The position numbers were made by a program, and so were the translations under genes. From Clostridium sp. (GTDB lineage Bacteria > Bacillota > Clostridia > Clostridiales > Clostridiaceae): a DNA stretch of 52,644 nt. Shown here piece by piece: positions 26,522 to 36,604 of the stretch. The notes under the pieces were generated by a model. It was not told the origin of the DNA. It was given only the letters and a program-made list of their open reading frames with translations, and ran no database searches. The DNA lies in assembly GCF_029267215.1 (NCBI RefSeq), contig NZ_JARIDH010000066.1, forward strand, positions 1 to 52,644, in the 5' to 3' direction. Position 1 is the stretch's first letter, and every line of letters starts with the position of its first letter.

Positions 26522-26872
26522 TTATTCATCTTCACGATTTGTGGAATTATCAAAAAGCAAATCTTCTTCAACTTCGGTTAAAATAATATCTTTAGATGCC
26601 TTTGAATTTAAAATCTCTGATTTAAGCCTTATATATTTAATATAGACATCTTCATTTTCTTTTATTATTTCTAAAACAGAATCTATTATTTCACCCATTT
26701 CTTTAACCCTATCTAATGCATCATCTAAATCCCTTTTTCTTACCTTATAAATATTATTTAACTCTCCAGCCGCTCCAACTAATAATCTATAACTATTAAC
26801 ATAGTTATTTAAAAGAGAACTTAAATTTTTTACTTCGTTAAAATGACTTTTGAAAACATCACTATTTCTCAT
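26522..26872 (-). CDS. hypothetical helical protein
   Basis: Not recognised. A 116 aa acidic, largely helical protein, with heptad-like spacing across residues 10-95 (VKNLSSLLNNYVNSY, LDRVKEMGEIIDSVLEI) and an acidic tail NSTNREDE. No signal peptide or membrane helix. ATG 26872 follows AAGGGG. It lies 17 bp after the rubrerythrin gene on the same strand, so co-transcription is likely. Confidence 0.65.
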   Translation of the reverse strand: MRNSDVFKSHFNEVKNLSSLLNNYVNSYRLLVGAAGELNNIYKVRKRDLDDALDRVKEMGEIIDSVLEIIKENEDVYIKYIRLKSEILNSKASKDIILTEVEEDLLFDNSTNREDE

Positions 26873-26888
26873 TAAAACTTAGCCCCTT

Positions 26889-27425
26889 TTACTCTTCGCA
26901 TAAAAGTTTAAAATAACCTTGCTCATATTTACAAAGAGGACACTCTTTAGGGACTTCTTTTCCTTCATATATATATCCACAGTTTAAACAAATCCATTTA
27001 AGCTTATTTTCTGAACTATATAAAGTTCCACTTTTATATTTTTCATATAACTTCATAAATCTTTCTTTATGAGCTTCTTCAACCTCTCTAAGTTCTTTAT
27101 AAAATTCTGCTATCTCATTGAACCCTTCTTTTTTAGCTGTTTCTTCAAAATCTTTATATATATACTTATATTCATCTGTTTCACCCATAGCAGAGCTCAT
27201 TAGATTTTCTTCAATACTTCCCACATTATTTAAAAATCTTTTATAAACTTCTCTTGCATGAGCATATTCATTTATTGCAGTTTCATCAAAAACACTTCCA
27301 ATCCACCTATTCCCTTCTTCTCTAGCCTCTTCTGCAAATAAGTTATACTTTGCTCTTGCTCTACATTCCCCTGCAAATGTTTTATAAAGATTTTTTTCTG
27401 TCTGAGATCCTTTTAAATTCTTCAT
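26889..27425 (-). CDS. rubrerythrin-family protein
   Basis: A non-haem di-iron peroxidase family that removes hydrogen peroxide in anaerobes. Seen: the N-terminal four-helix domain with FAGECRARAKYNLFAEEA and INEYAHAREV, a central EEAHKERF holding Glu and His ligands, and a C-terminal rubredoxin-like iron site with CLNCGYIYEG and CPLCKYEQGYF (two CxxC pairs). 178 aa fits rubrerythrin. It lies downstream of spoVR with no terminator seen, and just before a small hypothetical gene. Confidence 0.9.
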   Translation of the reverse strand: MKNLKGSQTEKNLYKTFAGECRARAKYNLFAEEAREEGNRWIGSVFDETAINEYAHAREVYKRFLNNVGSIEENLMSSAMGETDEYKYIYKDFEETAKKEGFNEIAEFYKELREVEEAHKERFMKLYEKYKSGTLYSSENKLKWICLNCGYIYEGKEVPKECPLCKYEQGYFKLLCEE

Positions 27426-27475
27426 ATTATCCTCATCATATATTAATTACCCTATATTTATATGATGATTTTTAA

Positions 27476-28825
27476 TTATTCATCACACATAAATAAAATA
27501 TCTTCACCATCTTTTCCTTTGCTTGTTAATGTAACTTTTCTTCCCCACAAAGTATTTATATATTTTAATGTCTTTTTAGTATATATAGACTCTAATTCTC
27601 TTCCATCAAAAACATGTTCTAAATTTAAAGTCATATCCTTTTTATTAAGTTCCTTAACTCTTATATATGGAATTGATCCTACTCCACATTCATCAGCTAT
27701 TAAATTCCTAATAGTCATCCATCCTTTATGGTCAGATACTTCATCAACAATATAATCAAAACCCTTTTTAACATACTTAAAAAGATTTAATTCTTCACAA
27801 AGTTCAAAAGTTAAATACTTTCTTATAAAAGAATTATCTCTTTCTAAAGCTCTCACCTCAAAAATTTTATCCTTTCCATATCTCTTTTCTATATCTTGAA
27901 AAATTCTAAACCCAATATAATAAGGATTTAATCCATATTTAACTGGTGCTACTACATCATTATGCCTTTTTAAAAATTCTAAATGTAAATCCTGTGGTAA
28001 TTCTAACTTTTTTAATATATTATAATGCCAATAACTTGCCCATCCTTCATTCATAATTTTAGTTTCTATTTGAGGAAGAAAATAAAGACTCTCTCTTCTC
28101 ACTATCTTTAAAATATTTTTCTCCCACTCTTCTAAATTACTATAATCTATTATGAATTGAATAATATCATCCTCTGGAGTAAAGGGAATTTTACTTACGT
28201 CAGGTGGAAGTAAGTCTTCTAAAGTGTCTAAAGGCCCTCTATTAGCTTTTCTCTCATTGAATATTTCTAATATCCTTTTTCTTTCTTCTTCTTTAGACTC
28301 CTTTTTTTCCCCAATCACCCTTGGAATTTGATATCTTATAGAATGGGCAGCATCTAATATTCTCTCTACCTGACTGTATCCAATACTAGGATCATTTATA
28401 TACCCTCTAATAATATCTGCATCTAATTTAAACATTTCTAAAGCGCTATCTGCATCTGTTCCCAATTTAAATAATCTATTATTTTTAAAAAAATCATTAT
28501 GTCCATACACATGAGCCATAGTTAATATTTGAAGTAACAAGGTGTTATCTTTCATTAAATAAGCTAAACAGGGATTTGAATTTATAACCATTTCATATGG
28601 TAATCCAGTAATATTTAGTGAATATAATGTTTTATTTTTTTCATAAGCCTTACCATAACTCCAATGTGGATATTTAGAAGGCATTCCCACATAGGCTTCA
28701 TAACTTAACATCTCATTATACCCAATAATCTCATATTCCTGAGGATAATAATCTAACCCTTCACCTTTAGCTATTTCTTCTATTTTATTGTTCCATACTT
28801 CTAAATCCCTTAAATTATAATCCAT
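27476..28825 (-). CDS. spoVR: SpoVR-family sporulation protein
   Basis: A 449 aa SpoVR/YcgB-family protein. In B. subtilis SpoVR is needed for normal spore cortex formation; its biochemistry is unknown. Seen: the N-terminal GLDYYPQEYEIIGYNEMLSY, HWSYGKAYEKNKTLY with conserved His and Trp, MAHVYGHNDFFKNN, and MNEGWASYWHYNIL, all recurrent in the family. It is the third gene of prkA-yhbH-spoVR, starting 25 bp after yhbH. The order equals E. coli yeaG-yeaH with ycgB. Confidence 0.93.
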   Translation of the reverse strand: MDYNLRDLEVWNNKIEEIAKGEGLDYYPQEYEIIGYNEMLSYEAYVGMPSKYPHWSYGKAYEKNKTLYSLNITGLPYEMVINSNPCLAYLMKDNTLLLQILTMAHVYGHNDFFKNNRLFKLGTDADSALEMFKLDADIIRGYINDPSIGYSQVERILDAAHSIRYQIPRVIGEKKESKEEERKRILEIFNERKANRGPLDTLEDLLPPDVSKIPFTPEDDIIQFIIDYSNLEEWEKNILKIVRRESLYFLPQIETKIMNEGWASYWHYNILKKLELPQDLHLEFLKRHNDVVAPVKYGLNPYYIGFRIFQDIEKRYGKDKIFEVRALERDNSFIRKYLTFELCEELNLFKYVKKGFDYIVDEVSDHKGWMTIRNLIADECGVGSIPYIRVKELNKKDMTLNLEHVFDGRELESIYTKKTLKYINTLWGRKVTLTSKGKDGEDILFMCDE

Positions 28826-28850
28826 ATTCTTAAAGCCCCTATCTTTAACA

Positions 28851-30026
28851 TCACATATCTTCTTCCTGTAATTGCTCAGAAAGCATATATTTTATGGAAT
28901 TCCACAAATCTTTCTTCTCTTTAACAACCACAGAAACAAAATTCTTTTTACTTATTTCTTTTTTGAACCTAGAAAACATTGTTGTAGAATAAGTAGATGG
29001 TAAAAGTTCAATATATCCAAACATATTACTTAAATCTGAAATTTCATTTACAGCATTTATAGCTTTTTTATTATCCTCACTCCAGTTATCTCCATCAGAA
29101 GCATAGAAAGGATATATATTCCACATACCAGGATTATATTTTTCTTTTATCAAATCAATAGCCATATTTACACCTGATGATATATAAGTTCCACCTGACT
29201 CTCCCTTATGAAAAAATTCATACTCTGTAACATTTTTAGCTATTGTTGTATGAGAAATAAATTCAAAAGCTATATTATTATATTTTCTTCTTAAAAATCT
29301 TGATAAAACAAAGAAAAATGACCTTGCTAAATATTTCTTTGTATTATCCATAGACCCTGAAACATCCATTATAAATATCATTAAAGCATTACTTTCTTTT
29401 CTTGGCTGTTTTTTTACTTTATAATATTTTAAATCATCCTCTCTAAATGGAAATCTTTCTATCTCAGGCGATTTTCCAAGTTCTAATAAAACTCTTTTTT
29501 TCCCTTGCTTTCTTGCAATCTTAGACATGACAGTTCTCTTCTTTGCAAGCCTTGGTCTTATTCCATAGTTTTGATATCCTCTTTTTCTAGCTGAACTTTC
29601 AACTATTATTTCAGAATATTTCTTTCTATCTAAATTAGGAAGATCAAGATCCTCAACTATATAATCCATAAGTTCCTCTAAGGTTATCTCTGTTTCATAT
29701 ATGTCTTTACCCTCTTGATTTCCAGCTTTATTATTTCCTATAGCTTTTCTCTTGTCACTAGATATTCTATCTCCTCTTCTTTCTTCTCCAGTTCCAGTTG
29801 TAACTCCTTTATCATTAGAACCATAAATAAATTGATATTCTTTTATCCCTCTAATTGGAATTTTATATTTTTTATTTTTAGTCTCTCCTATAATACTCTC
29901 CTCAGAAAGTATATCTCCTAAATTTTCTTTTATAGACTTTTCAACCAATTGTCTATGGCGCCTTCTATCTTCTATAGATCTATCATGTTCCACTTGATTT
30001 TCAGCTTGATATCTAAATATAGCCAT
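28851..30026 (-). CDS. yhbH: YhbH/YeaH-family (DUF444) protein with a von Willebrand-A-like domain
   Basis: A 391 aa protein of the DUF444 family. Seen: an Arg/Lys-rich N-terminal half and, near residue 215, [13 protein letters not shown], a MIDAS-type DxSxS metal site, followed by [11 protein letters not shown]. In B. subtilis yhbH is expressed during sporulation. It lies 3 bp after prkA and 25 bp before spoVR and is co-transcribed by all appearance. The pairing with a PrkA kinase is conserved across bacteria and suggests a working partnership, but its nature is not known. Confidence 0.92.
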   Translation of the reverse strand: MAIFRYQAENQVEHDRSIEDRRRHRQLVEKSIKENLGDILSEESIIGETKNKKYKIPIRGIKEYQFIYGSNDKGVTTGTGEERRGDRISSDKRKAIGNNKAGNQEGKDIYETEITLEELMDYIVEDLDLPNLDRKKYSEIIVESSARKRGYQNYGIRPRLAKKRTVMSKIARKQGKKRVLLELGKSPEIERFPFREDDLKYYKVKKQPRKESNALMIFIMDVSGSMDNTKKYLARSFFFVLSRFLRRKYNNIAFEFISHTTIAKNVTEYEFFHKGESGGTYISSGVNMAIDLIKEKYNPGMWNIYPFYASDGDNWSEDNKKAINAVNEISDLSNMFGYIELLPSTYSTTMFSRFKKEISKKNFVSVVVKEKKDLWNSIKYMLSEQLQEEDM

Positions 30027-30029
30027 ATT

Positions 30030-31952
30030 TTAATCCTTCCATAGGTTATTAGCTGCGTACTTTAATATTACATCGCAACAATGAGGGCAATAACCATTTT
30101 TCTCCATTTGATTTACCATTGAATTATATTTCTTATCTTGATCCTTATCTCTTACTCTAGATTTTGTTATTATTCTAGATAAATCTTTTACTGATGCTGT
30201 TAACTTCTTTTCAATAGCTTCTTTTAATGGTTCATAAGATCTATAATCTATTTTTCCACCACTTCTAACAACATAGAACATATATGAAGTAACATCTGCT
30301 CTAAATCCCTTAGCTGATGCTTCTCCTATATCTATTTGCTCTTCTATACTTCTCATAAACTCTTCATCTGGTTCTAATTCCTCACTAGTTGAAGAATCCT
30401 TAATCTTAGTCTTGTTAACATAAGCTTCTGCATTGTCTATATAATTATTAAATAAACTTTCTGCTTGTTCCTTAAATGAATGAATAAATGCTTTAGTTAT
30501 TTCTTTTTCAAGAATCTTATTATATTCTTTTCTAATAGTATCTTGAATATATCCTAAATATTTTTTCTTATCATCTTGGGATATATCCATATCTTTAACT
30601 GATCTTATTATGCTTTCCATAACACTTAATGGATTTATACACTTGTGCTCTGCATTAGATAAGGCATTATCAATAGCTTTTATAATAAATCTTGTTGATA
30701 TACCTTTCATTCCTTCCATTTTACCTGCTTCTTCCTTAAGCTCTAAAACATCAATTCTCTTTGTAGTTCCCTTTTCTACTATTTCCTCTCCATTATAAAG
30801 TTTAAGCTTTGTCATTGGATCTACTTTCATAGATGGAAGTAATCTTGTAAGTATTGCAAACATAGAGGCAATTTCTATGGTATGTGGAGCTATATGAGCC
30901 TTAAAATTAGATTTATTTAATATTTTTTCGTAAATCTTTTTCTCTTCACTAAGCTCTAAACAATATGGCACCTCTATTTTTACAATTCTATCTAAAATAG
31001 CCTCGTTCGTATGGTCTGATTTAAACTTATTCCACTCAGCTTCATTTGAATGAGCTATAATAAGACCATCAAAATAAATCATAGATCCTTTACCTGGTGA
31101 TGGAATAGATTTTTCTTGAGTTGCAGTTATAATTGTGTGTAAGTATTCAACATCATTTTTAAACACTTCTATAAACTCAACCATACCTCTATTACCAACA
31201 TTAAAAGCACCATTTAAAGAGAATATTCTAGGATCATCCTCAGGATACATATCCATTTTAGAAATATCTATAGAACCTGTTAATATTGATGTATCTTGAT
31301 TATTTGGGTCTACAGGTGGAACAACTCCTATTCCCTTTCTAGATCTTATTGAAAAATTCTTTGTTGAAACTTTAAATTTTTCATACTCTCCATTAAACTC
31401 ATTTAATAATCTATATTTACATACTGGACATAAATCTCCCTCTATTTTAACTCCTAGCATATTTTCAAAGTCTTTTCTTAAATGTTTAGGAATTAAATGA
31501 AGAGGTTCTTCATACATTGGACAACCATCTAAAACATAAATTGGTGGTGCTTCTTCTAATGCTTTTTTAATTACTTCTACCAAAGAAGACTTACCTGCTC
31601 CAACTGGTCCTACTAAGTATAAAACCTGTCTTGCCTCTTCTCCTTTCATTGATGCTGAATGAAAGTAATTCATTATTTTCATTATTACAGTATCAATTCC
31701 ATAGAAATCTTCCTTAAAGAAATTATATTTTTTAATTTTTTCATTTCCATAAATTTTTCTAATCTTAGCATTTTCCTCAGGTCTTAATATTTCAAATCCT
31801 TTATCAATTATTATGTCATATATTCTCTTATGAGAAAGCTTTGCAATATCAGGATTATCCTTTAAAATCTCTAAATAATCTATAAATGTTCCATTAAATT
31901 TCTCTTTGTTTTGCTTATCCCTATCACTTTTTATAAACTCTTTAAAATCCAT
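30030..31952 (-). CDS. prkA: PrkA-family serine protein kinase/AAA+ protein
   Basis: A 640 aa protein with an AAA+ N-terminal module and a kinase-like C-terminal part. PrkA of Bacillus and YeaG of E. coli act in sporulation and starvation. Seen: Walker A GPVGAGKSSLVE near residue 117, a CPMYEEPLH region, a Cys pair CPVCKYR, and RGMVEFIEVFK typical of the family. The C-terminus has another CPHCC cluster that could bind metal. The frame is open from 31988, but ATG 31952 lies six bases after GGGAGGGG and is preferred. It is the first gene of prkA-yhbH-spoVR. Whether the activity is kinase or protease is disputed in the literature. Confidence 0.92.
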   Translation of the reverse strand: MDFKEFIKSDRDKQNKEKFNGTFIDYLEILKDNPDIAKLSHKRIYDIIIDKGFEILRPEENAKIRKIYGNEKIKKYNFFKEDFYGIDTVIMKIMNYFHSASMKGEEARQVLYLVGPVGAGKSSLVEVIKKALEEAPPIYVLDGCPMYEEPLHLIPKHLRKDFENMLGVKIEGDLCPVCKYRLLNEFNGEYEKFKVSTKNFSIRSRKGIGVVPPVDPNNQDTSILTGSIDISKMDMYPEDDPRIFSLNGAFNVGNRGMVEFIEVFKNDVEYLHTIITATQEKSIPSPGKGSMIYFDGLIIAHSNEAEWNKFKSDHTNEAILDRIVKIEVPYCLELSEEKKIYEKILNKSNFKAHIAPHTIEIASMFAILTRLLPSMKVDPMTKLKLYNGEEIVEKGTTKRIDVLELKEEAGKMEGMKGISTRFIIKAIDNALSNAEHKCINPLSVMESIIRSVKDMDISQDDKKKYLGYIQDTIRKEYNKILEKEITKAFIHSFKEQAESLFNNYIDNAEAYVNKTKIKDSSTSEELEPDEEFMRSIEEQIDIGEASAKGFRADVTSYMFYVVRSGGKIDYRSYEPLKEAIEKKLTASVKDLSRIITKSRVRDKDQDKKYNSMVNQMEKNGYCPHCCDVILKYAANNLWKD

Positions 31953-32034
31953 GTATAACCCCTCCCTTACCATAAATATATTCAACATACTTTATGTTAT
32001 ATGACAAAATATTTTCTATAGATTCATAAAAACA

Positions 32035-32077
32035 AACAAAAAAAAATAAAGGGTAGTAATAAACTATCCTTTATTTT
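32035..32077 (-). terminator. recQ terminator
   Basis: AAATAAAGGATAG pairs with CTACCCTTTATTT (one mismatch), with a long T-run on the minus strand. The stem includes the recQ stop codon. Confidence 0.8.
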
Positions 32078-33842
32078 TATACCTCTCATAATCTTTTATA
32101 GTTGTTATTATGAAACTTCCATATTTAAGTATTTTTTGCTCTCCAAAACCCTTAACCTTTTTAAGGTCCTCCTTACTTTTTGGCATCAAATCTATTATCT
32201 CCATAATCATAGAATCAGTAAATATTATGTAAGGTTTAACCCCTTCTTTTCTAGATAAGTCTTTTCTCAAAATTCTAAACTTCTTAAATAATTCTAAATC
32301 ATTACAAGTAATTTTTTCACTTTCTTTTAAATTAAGAAGAACCCTTTCCTTCCCCTTTAATATGTTAATTGATTTTTGATTTAGCTTAACCATAGAATAT
32401 GTACCTTCTTTTCTTTCTAAAGCATGTACTTCTATAAGTTCTCTTATTATATCCTTTATAAACTTTGATGTATATTCTTTCATTATTCCAAAGGTACTAA
32501 GTTCATATAGTTTATATTTTTCTATTTTAGGGCCGTGAATTCCTCTTAAGATATCTATAAGTACACTCTCTCCAAAAGCCTCTTTTGTTCTATATATACA
32601 AGATAATATTTTTTGAGATTCCACTGTTCTATCCTCAAACTCTGTATTCTTCATACAATTGCTACAGTTATTACAATACTTTATGGAATTTTTTTCTCCA
32701 AAATAATCTAATATATATTTTCTTAAGCATTCATCATAATTACAAAACCTTATTATATCTTCTAGTTTACTAAATTCTATTGTTTTTCTCTCCATATTAG
32801 TTGTAGAACTTATTAAATAATCCATAGTTCTAATATCATATTCACTATAAAGAAGATAGCATTTAGCTAAGCTTCCATCTCTTCCTCCACGGCCAATTTC
32901 TTGATAATAACTTTCTATACTTTTAGGAAATGTAGAATGAATAATAAACCTAACATCTGGTTTATCTATACCCATTCCAAAGGCATTAGTTGCAATCATA
33001 ACATTAAAATTATCATTTAAAAATTCCTCTTGATAATAAATTTTTTCTTTATAATTTAAAGAACCATGATATTTACCTACACTTTTCCCCCTATAAACCA
33101 TATGTTTATAAAGCTCTTCAACCTCACCTTTAGTTGAGCAATATATAATTCCTGACTCTTCCTCATGTTCACTTATTATCTCGCTTATTTTCTCTATCTT
33201 ATCAACTTCTTTTAATATATTAATTTCTAAATTATCTCTACTAAAACTTCCTTTATATATGAAAGGATTTTTAAGACCTAAAAGATTTATGGAATCTTTC
33301 ATAACTTCTTCTGTGGCTGTTGCTGTGAAACAAGTTATAGTTGGTCTATTTTTAAGTTTCTCCACAAATGGTTTTATATTCTCATAACTTTTTCTAAAAT
33401 CATGCCCCCATATAGAAACGCAGTGAGCCTCATCAATAACTATTTGATTTATTTCTCCCTCTAATATATTTTCTAAAAAAAACTTATTCTTAAGTCTTTC
33501 TGGAGAAATATAGAGCATTTTTATATTTCCATTTAGAAAATTGAAAACTCTTTCCTTAACCTCTTCAAAAGAATTATCAGAAGATATATACTCTGCCTTT
33601 ATTCCAAGCGAATTTAATCCATCAACCTGATCCTTCATAAGAGATATTAAAGGGGAAATAACTAAAGTTCCTCTCTTAAATAAATATGCTGGAATCTCGT
33701 AGCAAAGAGATTTGCCCCCTCCTGTAGGAAGAATACAAAATATATCCTGTCCATTTAGTATCCTTTCTATAACCTCTAGCTGTCCTTTTCTAAAATCTCT
33801 ATATCCAAAAATGTTATTTAATACTTCAAATACTTTTCTCAT
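32064..33842 (-). CDS. recQ: ATP-dependent DNA helicase RecQ
   Basis: A 3'-5' superfamily-2 helicase for recombination and fork repair. Seen: Walker A LPTGGGKSLCYEIPA, motif II DEAHCVSIWGHDF, motif III TCFTATATEEV, motif VI QEIGRGGRDG, a zinc site (CNYDECLRKY then CNNCSNC) and a C-terminal HRDC-like domain ending KVKGFGEQKILKYG. Length about 592 aa is normal. The frame is open to 33905, but ATG 33842 follows AGGAG and gives the usual N-terminus VFEVLNNIFGYRDFRKGQ. Monocistronic. Confidence 0.95.
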   Translation of the reverse strand: MRKVFEVLNNIFGYRDFRKGQLEVIERILNGQDIFCILPTGGGKSLCYEIPAYLFKRGTLVISPLISLMKDQVDGLNSLGIKAEYISSDNSFEEVKERVFNFLNGNIKMLYISPERLKNKFFLENILEGEINQIVIDEAHCVSIWGHDFRKSYENIKPFVEKLKNRPTITCFTATATEEVMKDSINLLGLKNPFIYKGSFSRDNLEINILKEVDKIEKISEIISEHEEESGIIYCSTKGEVEELYKHMVYRGKSVGKYHGSLNYKEKIYYQEEFLNDNFNVMIATNAFGMGIDKPDVRFIIHSTFPKSIESYYQEIGRGGRDGSLAKCYLLYSEYDIRTMDYLISSTTNMERKTIEFSKLEDIIRFCNYDECLRKYILDYFGEKNSIKYCNNCSNCMKNTEFEDRTVESQKILSCIYRTKEAFGESVLIDILRGIHGPKIEKYKLYELSTFGIMKEYTSKFIKDIIRELIEVHALERKEGTYSMVKLNQKSINILKGKERVLLNLKESEKITCNDLELFKKFRILRKDLSRKEGVKPYIIFTDSMIMEIIDLMPKSKEDLKKVKGFGEQKILKYGSFIITTIKDYERYKNKG

Positions 33843-34073
33843 CTTTTTCTCCTGATTAAAATTAAATAAGGATTTAGTATAACTATATTTTTTTATTATC
33901 TTCAATCCATATATTTAAAAAGCTGTTTTTAATAATTATAATACAAAAAATTTTTCAATAAAAACTCTCTTTTAATTAATATCTATTTTAATGTGACTTA
34001 TTAATAAATTTAAATAAATATAAATTTCTATTATTCCTAAATTATTTCCTTTAAAAATTAATATATTCAAATC

Positions 34074-34118
34074 ACAAAAAAATAGTTTGTATCAAAGTAA
34101 ACTTTGATACAAACTATT
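34074..34118 (-). terminator. terminator of the thi operon
   Basis: An 18 bp perfect stem, AATAGTTTGTATCAAAGT with its complement and a 2-base centre, with TTTTTTTG on the minus strand just past thiE. The remainder of 33843-34073 is AT-rich and shows nothing else. Confidence 0.88.
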
Positions 34119-34123
34119 AAATG

Positions 34124-34747
34124 CTATTTATTAAGAATTTTTAAAAACTCTTTTGATTTTTCATAAATATCTGAAGCTTTCAAAAGTGCTGAAATAACTG
34201 CAACTCCATCTAAAAGTTCTAAATGTTCTTCTTTTAAATTATCTGTGTTTATTCCACCTATTCCATAAAGAGGTATATTAGAGACACTTTTTATTTCTTT
34301 TAATGTTTCCATGCTCATTAAAGTAGCATCATCTTTGCTGTCTGTTGAGAATAATGCACCTACTCCTAAATTATCCGCTCCTTCTTCTATGGCCTTTATT
34401 GCCTCTTCTTTATTATGAACAGTAACACCTATTACTGAATCTTTAGGAAGTATTTTTCTTGCTAAACTTAATGGCATATCATCTTGTCCTATATGAACCC
34501 CATGTGACTTCACAGCTAATGCAACATCTATTCTATCATTAACTAAAAATAACGCATTATATCTTTCACATAATTCTCTAAGTTTTAATGCTTCATAACA
34601 CATATCCTTAGTACTCATATTTTTAGCTCTATACTGAACTATAGTAACTCCTCCTTTTAATGCACTTTCTATTTTTTCTAAAAGCTCATTAAATGGAATT
34701 CTATAATCTGTAACTAAATATAAATCCCTTTTTTTTGAATTACTCAT
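34124..34747 (-). CDS. thiE: thiamine-phosphate synthase
   Basis: Joins HMP-pyrophosphate and HET-phosphate to give thiamine phosphate. Seen: a TIM barrel with [13 protein letters not shown] (pyrophosphate contact), [36 protein letters not shown] and the phosphate-binding [13 protein letters not shown]. 207 aa is standard. Its ATG lies 8 bp inside the 3' end of thiM, which implies translational coupling. Last gene of thiD-thiM-thiE. No thiazole- or pyrimidine-forming genes (thiG, thiC) are here, so the operon looks like salvage. Confidence 0.96.
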   Translation of the reverse strand: MSNSKKRDLYLVTDYRIPFNELLEKIESALKGGVTIVQYRAKNMSTKDMCYEALKLRELCERYNALFLVNDRIDVALAVKSHGVHIGQDDMPLSLARKILPKDSVIGVTVHNKEEAIKAIEEGADNLGVGALFSTDSKDDATLMSMETLKEIKSVSNIPLYGIGGINTDNLKEEHLELLDGVAVISALLKASDIYEKSKEFLKILNK

Positions 34748-35537
34748 AAAAAACTTTTCCCCTCTGACTTATTACATCTTCACTTATAAGTGATAAATTA
34801 TCTAAAAGTTTATGCTTAAAAGTCATAAGACCTTCCCCTTCTTTTAAACTTTCATAAGCTAATTCTCCACATATCCCAAAAGTTTCTACTGCTTTTACAA
34901 CCTCTTCAAAACTTAATTCTTTATCATCATAAAAACTTTGAGCAATTGTTAAAAGAGCTCCAAGCATACAGCCTGTTCCTGTGATTTTACTCATCATAGC
35001 TACCCCATTTTTAACAACTGCTGATTTTTCTCCATTAGTTATAAAGTCACAAACGCCTGATACCACAATTACAGCATTAATTTCTTTTGAATACTCTTTT
35101 ATTTTACTCTTAACATTTTCACTTAAATCATCATCAAAGGAATCTATTCCAATTGAATTTGAAGTTTCTCCAATAAGAGTTTTTATTTCAGCTAAATTCC
35201 CCTTAATTAAAGTTGGATTTCCCTTTTTAATTATTTCACTAGCAAATTTCTTTCTTAAAGATGAAGCTTGTACACCAACTGGATCTAATACCCTTGGAAT
35301 TTCTCTTCTCTTTGCAATTTCCATAGCTATTAAAGAAGCTTCCATTTGATATGGCTCTAAAGTCCCTATATTAACTAGAAGTCCACTAGCCATTCCAGTA
35401 ATATCTTCTAATTCCTCATGATGTGTTGCCATAAGTGGAAGCCCACCATAATTTATTGTTATCTGAGCTAAATCATTAACTGTAACATAGTTAGTTATCA
35501 TATGTATTAACGGATTTTCTTTTTTTAAAACTCTCAT
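34740..35537 (-). CDS. thiM: hydroxyethylthiazole kinase
   Basis: Phosphorylates the thiazole alcohol for thiamine salvage. Seen: [15 protein letters not shown] at the N-terminus, [25 protein letters not shown] and the C-terminal ribokinase-like anion hole [14 protein letters not shown] with its catalytic Cys. 265 aa is the family length. It sits 2 bp after thiD and overlaps thiE by 8 bp. Confidence 0.96.
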   Translation of the reverse strand: MRVLKKENPLIHMITNYVTVNDLAQITINYGGLPLMATHHEELEDITGMASGLLVNIGTLEPYQMEASLIAMEIAKRREIPRVLDPVGVQASSLRKKFASEIIKKGNPTLIKGNLAEIKTLIGETSNSIGIDSFDDDLSENVKSKIKEYSKEINAVIVVSGVCDFITNGEKSAVVKNGVAMMSKITGTGCMLGALLTIAQSFYDDKELSFEEVVKAVETFGICGELAYESLKEGEGLMTFKHKLLDNLSLISEDVISQRGKVFYE

Positions 35538-35539
35538 AA

Positions 35540-36343
35540 TTATTCCACCTCATAAAATTTATAAAAATGATGTGTTGGTCCAACACCTTTTCCTAATTTG
35601 AATCCGTGCTTTATTGCCTCTGTTATATATTTTTTACCCTCTTTAACAGCATCAACTATATTCATACCCTTAGCTAAATTAGCAGTTATTGCAGATGATA
35701 AAGTGCACCCTGTTCCATGAGTATGTTTTGTATTTATTCTTTTCTCTTCAAATATTTCAAAATTTTCTCCATCATAAAGAAGATCTGTTGCTTCTCCTTC
35801 TAGATGTCCCCCTTTTATTAAAACATACTTAGCCCCCATTTTTTTAATATCAATAGCAGCTTTTTTCATATCATCTAATGTATGTATTTCTCTATTTAAT
35901 AACTCCTCAGCTTCTGGTAAATTTGGTGTTATTAAAGTAGCTAAAGGAATTAAATTTTTTACTAATGAATCTTTTGCATCCCTTGATAATAGATTAAATC
36001 CACTTTTCGAAATCATAACTGGATCTAATACTATTTGTGGAAGTTTATTAGCCCTTCTTAAGGCTCTACTTATAGCTTCAATTGATTCTATTTTTGATAC
36101 CATACCTATTTTTATAGCATCTACTTTTATATCATCAAAAATTACATCTATTTGTTTTTCTATAATTTCAGGTGTAACATCCATTATTCCAAAAACCCCC
36201 TGAGTATTCTGAGCTGTTATTGCTGTTATAATACTCATTCCAAAAACTCCATTTGCAGAAAATGATTTTATATCAGCTTGTATTCCAGCTCCACCTGAAC
36301 TATCTGATCCTGCTATTGTTAGTGCATTTATTACTTTAGACAA
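35540..36343 (-). CDS. thiD: hydroxymethylpyrimidine/phosphomethylpyrimidine kinase
   Basis: Phosphorylates HMP twice to HMP-pyrophosphate. Seen: TIAGSDSSGGAGIQADIKSF, ITAITAQNTQGVFG, VLDPVMISKSG, the Lys in YVLIKGGHLEGEA and the anion-hole NTKHTHGTGCTLSSAI with the catalytic Cys. 267 aa is normal. It starts at TTG 36343 behind GAGGAGAGG and is the first gene after the TPP riboswitch. The single-domain form has no fused ThiE. Confidence 0.96.
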   Translation of the reverse strand: MSKVINALTIAGSDSSGGAGIQADIKSFSANGVFGMSIITAITAQNTQGVFGIMDVTPEIIEKQIDVIFDDIKVDAIKIGMVSKIESIEAISRALRRANKLPQIVLDPVMISKSGFNLLSRDAKDSLVKNLIPLATLITPNLPEAEELLNREIHTLDDMKKAAIDIKKMGAKYVLIKGGHLEGEATDLLYDGENFEIFEEKRINTKHTHGTGCTLSSAITANLAKGMNIVDAVKEGKKYITEAIKHGFKLGKGVGPTHHFYKFYEVE

Positions 36344-36373
36344 ATATATCCTCTCCTCTTAATAGCTTAATAT

Positions 36374-36530
36374 ATAAAAAAAGCATATATAGCCAAGGCT
36401 ATATATGCTTTAAAATCAATTAAATATATGGTCTTTGGCTTCCCTACGTTGGCATTATCCAAATCAGGTAAAGGGTCAAGAAATTTTATTTCTACTCTCA
36501 GCCAGACACAACTGGCACCCCTAGCTTTTA
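36374..36530 (-). ncRNA. TPP riboswitch with terminator
   Basis: The minus strand holds the THI-box core: GGGGTGCC, then CTGAGA, then ACCCTTTACCTGAT and GGATAATGCCAACGTAGGGA. It ends in a 14 bp perfect hairpin (AAGCATATATAGCC and its complement, 36381-36410) followed by a T-run. Binding of thiamine pyrophosphate would favour termination before thiD. Confidence 0.96.
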
Positions 36531-36547
36531 TTTTTCTTTTCCTCCAA

Positions 36548-36576
36548 ATCATACCATACACTTTCTTTTTTTTCAA
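36548..36576 (-). promoter_or_regulatory. promoter of the thi operon
   Basis: Minus-strand TTGAAA (plus 36571-36576), a 17-base spacer and TATGAT (plus 36548-36553), just upstream of the TPP aptamer and only 28 bp from the stop of the preceding gene. Confidence 0.7.
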
Positions 36577-36604
36577 TACCACTAAATTTTAATATTTACT
36601 AAAT

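Noticed and set aside
36367-36582. A 71-codon minus-strand frame over the thi leader
   Set aside because: It lies across the TPP riboswitch and its terminator, and its translation has no protein character; it is a chance frame.
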